A DNA stretch of 64,000 nucleotides. Origin: Blastococcus saxobsidens. Its GTDB lineage: Bacteria > Actinomycetota > Actinomycetes > Mycobacteriales > Geodermatophilaceae. This document shows, one piece after another, positions 35,507 to 43,452 of this stretch; the first letter of the stretch is position 1; every line of letters begins with the position of its first letter. The stretch covers positions 1 to 64,000 of the forward strand of contig NZ_JAAGWG010000018.1 in the NCBI RefSeq assembly GCF_010682065.1, read 5' to 3'. The notes under the pieces are model-generated. The model had not been told where the DNA came from, ran no database searches, and worked only from the letters and a program-made list of their open reading frames with translations. Made by a program: the position numbers and the translations under genes.

Positions 35507-35686
35507 ATGGACGCATTCGCGATCCGGCATGCGCGATCCCGGCCCGGTGCCCGATCCGCCGTCCCGGTCCCCGCCCTCTCCGGCGGGATGCTGCTCGCTC
35601 TGGCGATGAATCGCCGGGCCCGCGGACTCCGCGGTCTCGACGTACTCCGCCGCAGCCAGGACCGGGCCCCGCCGCGCACCGCCTGA
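35507..35686 (+). CDS. possible small protein, 59 residues, unknown
   Basis: Lies in the 434-base gap between hemW and the DksA-type gene. A TAAGCT -10-like hexamer (35454-35459) and GGGGGTG seven bases before the ATG could support expression. The peptide is Arg-rich with a short hydrophobic centre (ALSGGMLLALAMNRRARGL) and has no family I recognise. Codon bias resembles genes only weakly, so it may be chance. Apart from this and the hemW terminator the gap shows nothing. Confidence 0.3.
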   Translation: MDAFAIRHARSRPGARSAVPVPALSGGMLLALAMNRRARGLRGLDVLRRSQDRAPPRTA

Positions 35687-35771
35687 CTCCCGTCCGGGAG
35701 TCGCGACCGCCCGTCCTGACGCGCCACCGACCGGTGACCGCGTCCTTCCGCGTTGCCAGAAGGAGAACCGC

Positions 35772-36086
35772 ATGTCCGCCAGCCTCGACGCCATGACCGC
35801 CCCCTCGGCGGACCGTTTCCGCACGCTGCTGGAGACCCAGCGCGCCGACGCCGTGCAGCAGCGCGAGGAGGCCCTCGCCGAGTGCGCCACGTCGGTCCCC
35901 GACCCGGTCGCCCAGCACCGCAGCGCCGACCTCCAGCGCACCATCGAGCAGATCGACGCCGCCCTCGCGCGCATCGACGCCGGCACCTACGGCCGCTGCA
36001 CCGGCTGCCAGGCCGAGATCCCCGAGGAGCGGCTGGAGCTGCGCCCGTTCGCCGGCACCTGCGTGTCCTGCACCAGCGCCGCCTGA
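35772..36086 (+). CDS. DksA/TraR-family C4 zinc-finger protein
   Basis: A 104-residue protein: an N-terminal coiled coil (RFRTLLETQRADAVQQREEALAECA to QRTIEQIDAALARIDAGTYG) and a C-terminal zinc finger CTGCQAEIPEERLELRPFAGTCVSC with four Cys. Proteins of this family insert into the RNA polymerase secondary channel and tune rRNA or stress promoters. The DxxDxA tip motif of DksA is not evident, so the mode of action may differ. A clear ribosome site (AGAAGGAG) precedes the ATG. Stand-alone gene. Confidence 0.85.
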   Translation: MSASLDAMTAPSADRFRTLLETQRADAVQQREEALAECATSVPDPVAQHRSADLQRTIEQIDAALARIDAGTYGRCTGCQAEIPEERLELRPFAGTCVSCTSAA

Positions 36087-36108
36087 CGCCGTCGGTCGCC
36101 GGCCGGAC

Positions 36109-36122
36109 CTGACGGATGTCAG
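36109..36122. promoter_or_regulatory. candidate response-regulator operator upstream of the ABC exporter
   Basis: CTGAC-GGAT-GTCAG is a perfect palindrome about 60 bases before the ABC ATPase start. LuxR/NarL-type regulators of DesR/LiaR style bind such TGAC-N4-GTCA sites in front of the ABC genes they control. Confidence 0.5.
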
Positions 36123-36180
36123 ATCCGACCGGCGACGTCCGGCACTACTGAGCGGGCCACGGGCGCGGCACGCTCGGCGC

Positions 36181-37089
36181 ATGGAATCCGCAGCCGCCCT
36201 CGGCATCAGGGGGCTGACCGTCCGCTACGGCGACGCGGTCGCCGTCGACGACCTGTCCCTCACGATCCCGCGGGGCCAGACCGTCGCCCTGCTCGGCGCC
36301 AACGGCGCCGGCAAGTCGACCACGGTCAACGCCGTCCTCGGCTTGCTCCGACCGGCCGCCGGCCAGGTCCGCGTGTTCGGCCGGAGCCCCGCCGACGCCG
36401 TCCGCGCCGGGAGCGTCGGGGCGATGCTCCAGCACGGCGGGCTGCCCAGCGAGGCCCGGGTCGGAGAGGTCCTCGACCTCGTCCGCCGCAGCTTCCCGAC
36501 CGCCTGGCCGCTGGACGACCTGGTCGTCACGGCGGGCATCGAGGGGCTGCTCGGCCGCTCCGTGGACGCCCTCTCCGGCGGTCAGCGCCAGCGGGTGCTG
36601 CTCTCCCTCGCGCTGGCCGGTGCGCCACCCCTGCTGCTCCTCGACGAGCCGACGTCGGCCATGGACGTCGAAGGACGCCGCGCCTTCTGGACGACGATGC
36701 GCGGGCTGGCCGGGCGCGGGCACACGGTCGTCTTCGCGACCCACCACCTCGACGAGGCCGACGCGGTCGCCGACCGTGTCGTCGTCGTGGCGGAGGGCCG
36801 CGTGGTCGCCGACGGCACCACCGCCGAGATCAAGACCGGCGTCGGTGGGCGCACCGTGTCCTTCACCGCCGACCCGGCCCGCCGGCTCGACGACCTCCCC
36901 GCCGTCACGGCCGTCACCCGGCGGGGCGCGACGGTGACGCTCGCGACCACCGATGCCGACGCCACGCTCCGGGCACTGCTGGCCGAGGGCGGGCTGCCCG
37001 ACCTCGAGGTCCGCGGCGCCACCCTCGAGGACGCCGTCCTCTCCCTGATCGCCACCCGCCGCCCGACCCCGATCGGAGTTCCCCGATGA
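36181..37089 (+). CDS. ABC transporter ATP-binding protein (ABC-2 exporter)
   Basis: ATPase of a two-gene ABC-2 exporter, 302 residues. Walker A GANGAGKSTT at about 38-47, signature LSGGQRQRV near 129, Walker B LLLDEPTSAMD near 151, switch His in VVFATHHLDEAD. A C-terminal extension of about 80 residues (GRTVSFTADPARRLDDL onwards) is the regulatory domain seen in antibiotic/lipid exporters. It overlaps the permease by four bases. The operon with a DesK/DesR-like pair suggests induction by membrane stress or a lipid-active compound. The ATG follows CACGCT at 6 bases, possibly leaderless. Confidence 0.9.
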   Translation: MESAAALGIRGLTVRYGDAVAVDDLSLTIPRGQTVALLGANGAGKSTTVNAVLGLLRPAAGQVRVFGRSPADAVRAGSVGAMLQHGGLPSEARVGEVLDLVRRSFPTAWPLDDLVVTAGIEGLLGRSVDALSGGQRQRVLLSLALAGAPPLLLLDEPTSAMDVEGRRAFWTTMRGLAGRGHTVVFATHHLDEADAVADRVVVVAEGRVVADGTTAEIKTGVGGRTVSFTADPARRLDDLPAVTAVTRRGATVTLATTDADATLRALLAEGGLPDLEVRGATLEDAVLSLIATRRPTPIGVPR

Positions 37090-37832
37090 GCCCGCTGTTC
37101 GTCTTCCAGCTGCGCCGCGTCGCGCGGAACAAGCAGTTCGTCTTCTTCACGGTGCTGCTGCCCGCGCTCTTCACGGTCTTCCTGACGAAGATCATCGGCG
37201 GGCAGATGGCCGGCGCGGCCGAGCGTCAGGACGTCGCGGCGTCGATCATGGTCTCGATGATGGCGTACGGCGCCATCGGCGCGGCCCTGGGCGCCACCAT
37301 CCGGATCTCCTTCGACCGCGCGTCGGGCTGGCTGCGGCAGCCTCGCGTCACCCCCGTGCCGCAGACCCAGGTGTTCGGCGTCGACGTCGCCGTCGGCGTG
37401 CTGCTGACCCTGCCCAGCGTGCTGGTGGTGGCGCTGGTCGGCCGGTTCGTCAACGGCGTGCAGCTGCCGCTGGGCACCTGGATCACCCTCGTCGCGGTGC
37501 TGTGGGCCGGGTCGGCGGCCTTCGTCGCGCTCGGCGTCCTGGTCGGCCTGTCCCTGGACGAGAAGGCGGCCGGCGGCGCCATCGGCATCCTGGGCGTGGT
37601 GCTGGCGGCGCTGGGCGGGCTGTGGTGGCCGGTGGAGATGCTGCCCGAGGCGATGCGCGGACTGGCCTACTCGCTGCCCTCCTACTGGTACGCCGAGCTG
37701 GGCCGCGGAGTGATCACCGGCGGCCTGCCCGCGGCGGTCGCCGTCCTGGCGATCGCCGCCTACACCGCCGCCTTCGGCGCGCTGGCCGTCCTCGTCGCGC
37801 GCCGCCGGCCGCTGTACGCGGTCGCGGGCTGA
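37086..37832 (+). CDS. ABC-2 type permease
   Basis: Membrane half of the exporter, 248 residues with about six hydrophobic helices. The N-terminal cytoplasmic QLRRVARNKQFVFFTVLLPALFTVFL is the typical ABC-2 entry helix, and WWPVEMLPEAMRGLAYSLPSYWYAELGRG near residue 180 matches the conserved ABC-2 signature region before the last helices. It pairs with the preceding ATPase (ATGA overlap). Twenty-two bases separate it from the histidine kinase gene. Substrate unknown. Confidence 0.88.
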   Translation: MSPLFVFQLRRVARNKQFVFFTVLLPALFTVFLTKIIGGQMAGAAERQDVAASIMVSMMAYGAIGAALGATIRISFDRASGWLRQPRVTPVPQTQVFGVDVAVGVLLTLPSVLVVALVGRFVNGVQLPLGTWITLVAVLWAGSAAFVALGVLVGLSLDEKAAGGAIGILGVVLAALGGLWWPVEMLPEAMRGLAYSLPSYWYAELGRGVITGGLPAAVAVLAIAAYTAAFGALAVLVARRRPLYAVAG

Positions 37833-37841
37833 GCCGGTCGT

Positions 37842-37847
37842 TACGGT
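37842..37847 (+). promoter_or_regulatory. -10 hexamer of the histidine kinase gene
   Basis: TACGGT ends 7 bases before the GTG at 37855, so the kinase-regulator pair may have its own leaderless transcript. Confidence 0.45.
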
Positions 37848-37854
37848 CGCCGGT

Positions 37855-38967
37855 GTGGACATGACCAACCGCCTGCAGCAGCTGGGCTGGGCGCTGCCGT
37901 GGTTGCTGTTCCAGGTCTTCCCGGTCGTCGACCTGCTCAGCACGCCGCGGCCGGACTGGGTGCGGGTCGTGGCCGCCGTCGCCCTCGTCGTCTTCACCGC
38001 CGCCTACCTGACGGTGTTCGCCCGGGCCTTCGCCCCCGGCTGCTCGCCGGCCTACCGCCAGCTGGCCGTGGTGGCGCTGCTCGGGGTGGGTCTGGCGGTC
38101 TGGCTGGGGACGCCGTTCGCCGGGCTGATGATCTACCTGTCCGCCGCGGTCGCGGTCACGCTGCCCGAGCGCTGGGTGTGGCCGGCCGTCGCGGGTGCGA
38201 CGGCCGTGTGCGCCGGGGTCGCGTTCGCCGACGACGCGCCCGGGGACGTGTTCTTCCTGCCGCTGCTGTGCCTGCTGACCGCGTTCGCCCTGCGCGGCAC
38301 GCGCTACCTGATCGGGGTCAACTCCGAGCTGACCGCGGCACGGGAGGAGCTGGCCCGCAGCGCCGTCGCCGAGGAGCGGATGCGGTTCGCCCGCGACCTG
38401 CACGACCTGCTCGGGCACAGCCTGTCGCTGATCGCGCTCAAGAGCGAGCTGGCCGGCCGGCTCGCCGACCGGGACCCCCAGCGCGCGCGGCAGGAGATGG
38501 CCGACGTGGAGGCGGCCGCCCGGCGGGCGCTGGCCGAGGTGCGTGACGCGGTCAGCGGCTACCGCCAGGTCAGCCTCGCCCAGTCGCTCGCCGAGGCCCG
38601 TTCGGCGCTGTCGGCGGCCGGCATCTCGCTCAAGGTGCCCGCACCCGGTGAGCAGCTGCCCGGTCCGGTGGACGCGGTCCTGGGCTGGGTGGTGCGGGAG
38701 GCGACCACCAACGTGCTCCGGCACAGCGACGCCCGGTCGGTCACCGTCTCCTTCTCCGCCGGTGAGACAGGCGTCGAGCTCAGCGTCTCCGACGACGGGC
38801 GGGGCGGCGACGCCCCCGCGGGAGCCGGGCTCAGCGGCCTGGCCGAGCGGGTGGCCGCCGTCGGTGGCCGGCTCGAGCACGGCCCCGCCGATGGCCGGGG
38901 CTTCCGGCTGACCGCCGCCGTCCCGCTGGCCGGCCCGGTGGCCGCCGGACGGGTGGCCGCCCGGTGA
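37855..38967 (+). CDS. sensor histidine kinase, DesK-like (HisKA_3)
   Basis: A 370-residue kinase. The N-terminal 150 residues form about five membrane helices without a large external sensor, which suggests sensing within the membrane. The phospho-acceptor H-box RFARDLHDLLGHSLSLIALKSELAGRL is HisKA_3 type (His near 182). The ATPase domain has LGWVVREATTNVLRHSDARSV (N box) and SDDGRGGDAPAGAGLSGLAERV (G boxes). The start is the GTG at 37855, with the ATG two codons later as alternative. Four-base overlap with the response regulator. Likely controls the upstream exporter. Confidence 0.9.
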   Translation: MDMTNRLQQLGWALPWLLFQVFPVVDLLSTPRPDWVRVVAAVALVVFTAAYLTVFARAFAPGCSPAYRQLAVVALLGVGLAVWLGTPFAGLMIYLSAAVAVTLPERWVWPAVAGATAVCAGVAFADDAPGDVFFLPLLCLLTAFALRGTRYLIGVNSELTAAREELARSAVAEERMRFARDLHDLLGHSLSLIALKSELAGRLADRDPQRARQEMADVEAAARRALAEVRDAVSGYRQVSLAQSLAEARSALSAAGISLKVPAPGEQLPGPVDAVLGWVVREATTNVLRHSDARSVTVSFSAGETGVELSVSDDGRGGDAPAGAGLSGLAERVAAVGGRLEHGPADGRGFRLTAAVPLAGPVAAGRVAAR

Positions 38968-39569
38968 TCCGGGTGCTGCTGGCCGAGGACCAGTCGATGG
39001 TGCGCGGCGCGCTGCGGGCGCTGCTGGAGCTCGAGGACGACATCGAGGTGGTGGCCGAGGTGGGGCGTGGCGACGCCGTCGCGGCCGCCGCGCTGGAGCA
39101 CCGGCCCGACGTCGCCCTGCTCGACATCGAGATGCCCGGCGCCGACGGGCTGACCGCGGCCCGGGAGCTGGCGACGGCGCTGCCGAGCTGCCGGGCGGTC
39201 ATCCTCACCACGTTCGGCCGGCCGGGCTTCCTGCGGCGGGCGATGGAGGTGGGCGCGGCCGGGTTCCTGGTCAAGGACGCGCCGGTCGCCGAGCTCGCGC
39301 AGGGGATCCGGGCGGTGATGGCCGGGGAGCGGGTGATCGACCGCGACCTGGCCGCCGCGGCCCTGGCGATCGGGGCGACGCCGCTGTCGGCGCGGGAGGC
39401 CGACGTGCTGCGCGCCGCTGCCGACGGCGCCACCGTCTCCGACATCGCCGGGCGGCTGTTCCTGTCGGAGGGGACGGTGCGGAACTACCTGTCCTCGGCC
39501 ATCGGCAAGACCGGTGCCCGGACCCGGGTGGAGGCCGCGCGCGTCGCCGAGGACAAGGGCTGGCTGTAG
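38964..39569 (+). CDS. response regulator, DesR/LuxR family
   Basis: A 201-residue NarL/LuxR-type regulator. Receiver: acidic pocket LLAEDQSM, phospho-accepting Asp in VALLDIEMPGADG near residue 53, Thr in AVILTTFGR and Lys in GFLVKDAP. The C-terminal HTH LSAREADVLRAAADGATVSDIAGRLFLSEGTVRNYLSSAIGKTGARTRVEA binds DNA as a dimer, plausibly at the palindrome 36109-36122. DesR in Bacillus controls lipid desaturation; here the neighbouring ABC exporter is the more likely target. The gene ends with TAG. Confidence 0.92.
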   Translation: MIRVLLAEDQSMVRGALRALLELEDDIEVVAEVGRGDAVAAAALEHRPDVALLDIEMPGADGLTAARELATALPSCRAVILTTFGRPGFLRRAMEVGAAGFLVKDAPVAELAQGIRAVMAGERVIDRDLAAAALAIGATPLSAREADVLRAAADGATVSDIAGRLFLSEGTVRNYLSSAIGKTGARTRVEAARVAEDKGWL

Positions 39570-39570
39570 C

Positions 39571-39948
39571 TCAGCTGGTGCGGGGCCCCGGCACCGGCGG
39601 CTGGGCCGGGATCGCCGCGGTGCTCGGCCCGGCCGGTGCCTGCACCGGCGTGAGCGCGTCCAGGTCGAGCACCCGCACGTGGATGACGTTGCGCTGCTGC
39701 AGCGCGGCCCGCAGCGCGCGGTGCAACCCGTCCTCCAGGTAGAGCTCGCCGTGCCACTGCACCGCGTGCGGGAACAGGTCGCCGTAGAAGGTCGAGTCGT
39801 CGGCCAGGAGGGCGTCGAGCGCCAGCTCCCGCTTCGTCGTCGTCAGCGTGTCCAGGCGCACCTGACGGGGCGGGATCATCGCCCAGTCGCGGGTGGACAG
39901 CCCGTGGTCGGGATACGGGCGACCGTCGCGCACGCCTTTGAAGATCAG
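39571..39948 (-). CDS. conserved actinobacterial protein of unknown function (Rv2375-like)
   Basis: About 125 residues. The core RQVRLDTLTTTKRELALDALLADDSTFYGDLFPHAVQWHGELYLEDGLHRALRAALQQRNVIHVRVLDLD matches a conserved protein next to hrcA in mycobacteria; its function is unknown. I place the start at CTG 39948 because related proteins, as I recall them, begin xIFKxVxDGRPYPDHG and because GGAGG lies exactly seven bases before this CTG. A conventional alternative is the GTG at 39933. A Pro-rich C-terminal tail follows the core. It overlaps nothing but ends one base after the response regulator stop (convergent). Confidence 0.7.
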   Translation of the reverse strand: MIFKGVRDGRPYPDHGLSTRDWAMIPPRQVRLDTLTTTKRELALDALLADDSTFYGDLFPHAVQWHGELYLEDGLHRALRAALQQRNVIHVRVLDLDALTPVQAPAGPSTAAIPAQPPVPGPRTS

Positions 39949-40095
39949 GGGAGGACCTCCGCTTCTCAGCCCCGCCCCGGGGCGCCGACGGACCCACCCT
40001 AGTCGTCGTCGGCTGCGGCCGTCGCCGCCCTCGACGGCTCCGTGCAGGGGCCCGGCACGGGCGGGCGAGCGCTGAGGGGGACGGCGTCCTTCGCG

Positions 40096-40131
40096 TATGC
40101 TGGGCTGGCACCCTGTCCGTGCGAGTGCCAG
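40096..40131 (+). promoter_or_regulatory. hrcA promoter -10 with CIRCE operator
   Basis: TATGCT (40096-40101) is the -10. CTGGCACCC (40105-40113), nine bases, GAGTGCCAG (40123-40131) is a CIRCE element with standard N9 spacing and one arm mismatch, extended by GGG/CCC. It covers the transcription start, so HrcA represses its own operon. Confidence 0.85.
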
Positions 40132-40216
40132 CCCGCAGCCGCTCGGGCCGGCCCGCCCCGGGACCTGCGTCCCGACGGTGCGCACGGCGCGTCGACCGGT
40201 ACGGGGAGGTGTCACC

Positions 40217-41239
40217 GTGGCGCACGACGAACGCCGCCTGGAGGTGCTCCGGGCCATCGTCCAGGACTTCGTGTCGACCAACGACCCGGTCGGCAGCAAG
40301 GCCCTGGCCGAGCGGCACGACCTCGGGGTCTCGCCGGCCACCATCCGCAACGACATGGCCGTGCTCGAGGAGCAGGGCTACATCACCCAGCCGCACACCA
40401 GCGCCGGCCGGGTGCCCACCGACAAGGGCTACCGGCTCTTCGTCGACCGGCTGTCGGCGGTCAAGCCGCTCTCGGCCGCCGAGCGGCGGGCGATCGAGCG
40501 CTTCCTCGACGGCGCGGTGGACCTGCACGACGTGCTCGGCCGCACGGTGCGGCTGCTGGCCCAGCTGACCCGCCAGGTCGCCGTCGTCCAGTACCCGACC
40601 CTGTCGCGCAGCGCCGTCCGGCACCTGGAGGTCGTCCAGGTCGCCGGCACCCGCCTGCTGCTGGTGCTGATCACCGACACCGGCCGGGTCGAGCAGCGGG
40701 TCGTCGAGTCGCCGGTGGAGGTGGACGCGCAGGCGGTGCCCGAGCTGCGGGCGCTGCTGAACTCCGCGTTCGCCGGCGTCCGGCTGACCGAGGCCGGCGA
40801 CAAGGTGCCCGACCTGCTGGACACCGCCCCGCCGCACCTGCGGGGCCTCGTCGCCACGGTGAGCACCACGCTGGTGGAGACCCTGGTGGAGCCCAGCGAG
40901 GACCGGCTCGTCGTCGGCGGGACGGCGAACCTCGCCCGCGGGAACGCGATGGAATTCTCCGGCACCATGCGCCCGTTGCTCGAGGCGCTGGAGGAACAGG
41001 TCGTCGTCCTGCGCCTCATGGGCGAGGTCGACCCGAGCACCGTGCTGGTGCGGATCGGCGAGGAGAACGCCCACGAGGCGCTCACGGGCGCCTCGCTGGT
41101 CACCGTGGGGTACGGCTCCGCCGACCGGCCGCTCGGCGGGCTGGGCGTGGTGGGGCCGACCCGGATGGACTACCCAGGGAACATGGCCGCGGTTCGTGCC
41201 GTGGCCCGCTACGTCGGCCACCTGCTGGCCGAGAGCTGA
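40217..41239 (+). CDS. hrcA: heat-inducible transcription repressor HrcA
   Basis: Repressor of class I heat-shock genes that binds CIRCE and is kept active by the GroE chaperonin. 340 residues. The N-terminal winged helix [68 protein letters not shown] is the classical HrcA signature. [34 protein letters not shown] near the C-terminus is the family end block. The GTG at 40217 is chosen; the frame upstream runs through the CIRCE leader and is not coding. First gene of hrcA-dnaJ-rsmE. Confidence 0.95.
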   Translation: MAHDERRLEVLRAIVQDFVSTNDPVGSKALAERHDLGVSPATIRNDMAVLEEQGYITQPHTSAGRVPTDKGYRLFVDRLSAVKPLSAAERRAIERFLDGAVDLHDVLGRTVRLLAQLTRQVAVVQYPTLSRSAVRHLEVVQVAGTRLLLVLITDTGRVEQRVVESPVEVDAQAVPELRALLNSAFAGVRLTEAGDKVPDLLDTAPPHLRGLVATVSTTLVETLVEPSEDRLVVGGTANLARGNAMEFSGTMRPLLEALEEQVVVLRLMGEVDPSTVLVRIGEENAHEALTGASLVTVGYGSADRPLGGLGVVGPTRMDYPGNMAAVRAVARYVGHLLAES

Positions 41240-41254
41240 GGACGAGACTCACCG

Positions 41255-42388
41255 ATGGCAACCGACTACTACGGCGTGCTGGGGCTTGCCCAGGGGGCGA
41301 CCGACACCGACATCAAGCGCGCCTACCGGCGGCTGGCCCGGGACCTGCACCCCGACGTCAACCCCGACCCCGAGGCCAAGGAGCGCTTCCAGGAGGTCAC
41401 CCGCGCCTACGAGGCGCTGACCGACCCGGAGAAGCGCCGCATCGTCGACCTGGGCGGCGACCCGTTCGACTCCGGTGCCGGTGGTGCCGGTGGGTTCGGC
41501 GGCGCGGCCGGCTTCGGTGGCCTCGGCGACATCATGGACGCCTTCTTCGGGGGCGCGGCGGCCCGCGGGCCGCGCAGCCGCACCCGCGCCGGCCGCGACG
41601 CGCTGATCCCGGTCGAGCTGGAGCTCGACGAGACGGTCTTCGGCACCCAGAAGGACATCACCGTCGACACCGCCGTCCTCTGCGACACCTGCACCGGGGC
41701 CGGCACGGCGCCGGGCACCCACGCCACGACCTGCGCCACCTGCTCGGGTCGCGGCGAGGTGCAGAGCGTGCAGCGGGGGTTCCTCGGCCAGGTCGTGTCC
41801 AGCCGGATCTGCCCGACGTGCTCGGGCACCGGTCAGGTCATCCCCGAGCCGTGCCCCAAGTGCGCCGGCGACGGCCGGGTGCGCTCCCGGCGCACCATCT
41901 CGGTCAAGGTGCCGGCCGGCGTCGAGGACGGCATGCGCATCCGGCTCACCGGCCACGGCGAGGTGGGCCCCGGTGGCGGCCCCGCCGGTGACCTCTACGT
42001 CGAGGTGCACGAGCGCCCGCACCCGGTGTTCACCCGCGAGGGCGAGGACCTGCACTGCCGGGTCACCCTGCCCATGACCTCCGCCGCGCTGGGCACCACG
42101 CTGAACCTCAAGACGCTGGACGGCGAGGAGGACCTCGACATCCGCCCGGGCACCCAGTCCGGCAGCGTGCTCACCCTGCGCGCCCACGGCGCCCCGCGGC
42201 TGCGGGCGAGCGGCCGGGGGAACCTGCTCGTGCACGTGGAGGTGGAGACGCCCACCAGGCTCGACGCCGAGCAGGAGAAGCTGCTGCGCGAGCTCGCCGC
42301 CCTCCGCGGGGAGGACCAGCCGGAGTCCCACCGCGAGGCGCAGGGCGGGCTGTTCTCCCGGGTCCGCGACGCGTTCAACGGGCGCTGA
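41255..42388 (+). CDS. dnaJ: chaperone DnaJ (DnaJ2 type)
   Basis: Hsp40 co-chaperone that delivers substrates to DnaK and stimulates its ATPase. 377 residues. J domain [33 protein letters not shown] with the HPD tripeptide near 33, a Gly/Phe linker, four zinc-binding repeats [32 protein letters not shown] (about 145-210) and the C-terminal beta domains. Location after hrcA marks it as the second, CIRCE-controlled DnaJ of actinobacteria, separate from dnaK-grpE-dnaJ1. The ribosome site GAGGACGAG precedes the ATG. Confidence 0.95.
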   Translation: MATDYYGVLGLAQGATDTDIKRAYRRLARDLHPDVNPDPEAKERFQEVTRAYEALTDPEKRRIVDLGGDPFDSGAGGAGGFGGAAGFGGLGDIMDAFFGGAAARGPRSRTRAGRDALIPVELELDETVFGTQKDITVDTAVLCDTCTGAGTAPGTHATTCATCSGRGEVQSVQRGFLGQVVSSRICPTCSGTGQVIPEPCPKCAGDGRVRSRRTISVKVPAGVEDGMRIRLTGHGEVGPGGGPAGDLYVEVHERPHPVFTREGEDLHCRVTLPMTSAALGTTLNLKTLDGEEDLDIRPGTQSGSVLTLRAHGAPRLRASGRGNLLVHVEVETPTRLDAEQEKLLRELAALRGEDQPESHREAQGGLFSRVRDAFNGR

Positions 42389-42392
42389 GCCG

Positions 42393-43145
42393 ATGAGCAC
42401 CGAGGTCCCCGAGCTCGACGGTGCGCCGCTGTTCCTCCTCGACGAGGTGCCCGACGTGCCCGAGCTGCTGGTCGACGGCCAGGAGGGCCGGCACGCGGTC
42501 GACGTGCTGCGCCTGCAGCCGGGGGAGCGGGTGCACGTCGGCGACGGCGAGGGGACGCTCGCCGAGGGCGACGTCGTGGCGGCCGGACCCGAGGGGCTGC
42601 GCGTGGCGGTGCGGGCCCGGTTCGAGGTGCCCGCGCCCGATCCGGAGTTCGTGCTCGTGCAGGCGCTGCCCAAGGGTGACCGCGGGCCGTTGGCCGTCGA
42701 CCTCGCCACCGAGCTGGGCGTGGACCGGATCGTCCCCTGGCAGGCGGCGCGCTGCGTCACCCGCTGGCGCGACGACCGCGTGGGCAAGGGCGTGGCGAAG
42801 TGGCGGGCGGCCGCACGTGCGGCGAGCAAGCAGTCCCGCCGTCCGCGGCTGCCTGAGGTGACCGAGCCGATGACGACCCGGGAGGTCGCCGGGCTGCTCG
42901 CCGACGCCGACCTCGCCGTGGTGCTGCACGAGCAGGCCCGCCGTCCGCTGACCGAGCTCACGATGCCCACGGAGGGCACCGTGGTCATCGTCGTCGGCCC
43001 CGAGGGCGGGCTCACCGACGGCGAGGTCGTGGCCTTCCGGGCCGCCGGCGCCGAGCCCGTGCGGCTGGGCCCCGAGGTGCTGCGCACCTCCACCGCCGGC
43101 GCGGCCGCGATCGCCGCGCTGTCCGCCTCGACCCGCTGGCACTGA
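42393..43145 (+). CDS. rsmE: 16S rRNA (uracil1498-N3)-methyltransferase RsmE
   Basis: Methylates U1498 in the decoding centre. 250 residues: an N-terminal PUA-like domain (GQEGRHAVDVLRLQPGERVHVGDGEG) and a C-terminal SPOUT knot domain with VIVVGPEGGLTDGEVVAFRAAGAEPVRLGPEVLRTSTAGAAAIAAL, the AdoMet-binding motif. ALPKGDRGPLAVDLATELGVDRIVPWQAARCV is the family middle block. Follows dnaJ by four bases, the standard actinobacterial order. A strong hairpin ends the operon. Confidence 0.94.
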   Translation: MSTEVPELDGAPLFLLDEVPDVPELLVDGQEGRHAVDVLRLQPGERVHVGDGEGTLAEGDVVAAGPEGLRVAVRARFEVPAPDPEFVLVQALPKGDRGPLAVDLATELGVDRIVPWQAARCVTRWRDDRVGKGVAKWRAAARAASKQSRRPRLPEVTEPMTTREVAGLLADADLAVVLHEQARRPLTELTMPTEGTVVIVVGPEGGLTDGEVVAFRAAGAEPVRLGPEVLRTSTAGAAAIAALSASTRWH

Positions 43146-43213
43146 GCGACGACACCGCGGTCCTCCGGACCGCACCACGGCCAGGTGCCGTCCTCCTGCT
43201 GCGACGAGTGGCG

Positions 43214-43263
43214 TCAGCGGTCCGCGCCGGGAGCCTCCCGGGCCCCGCGGCGCGGACCGCTGA
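43214..43263. terminator. hairpin with 16-base perfect arms between rsmE and ybdD
   Basis: TCAGCGGTCCGCGCCG (43214-43229) pairs perfectly with CGGCGCGGACCGCTGA (43248-43263) across 18 bases. It touches the stop codon of the convergent ybdD gene. Confidence 0.8.
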
Positions 43264-43452
43264 TCAACAGCATCTGGACATGGGGTTCTTCTCCGCCGCG
43301 TCGGTGCGCTGCTTCTCGAACTCGTAGCGGCTCATCGGCGTGTGCCCGTGCTCCGCGCAGTGGGCCAGGTAGCGGTCCCAGTTCGCCTCGCCGGTGAACT
43401 CCTTGAGGTACCAGCGCACGCCCTGCCAGGCGCGGGTGAGGGTCGCGGTCAC
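43264..43452 (-). CDS. ybdD: YbdD/YjiX-family small protein
   Basis: A 62-residue cytoplasmic protein with WQGVRWYLKEFTGEANWDRYLAHCAEHGHTPMSRYEFEKQRTDAAEKNPMSRCC, cited here only in part: the TGEANWDRYLAH and PMSRYEFEKQR blocks define the family. It is always found next to CstA-type transporters and overlaps cstA by four bases here. Its molecular role is not established; association with pyruvate/peptide uptake is inferred from the pairing. It ends in a Cys pair. GTG start. Confidence 0.85.
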   Translation of the reverse strand: MTATLTRAWQGVRWYLKEFTGEANWDRYLAHCAEHGHTPMSRYEFEKQRTDAAEKNPMSRCC

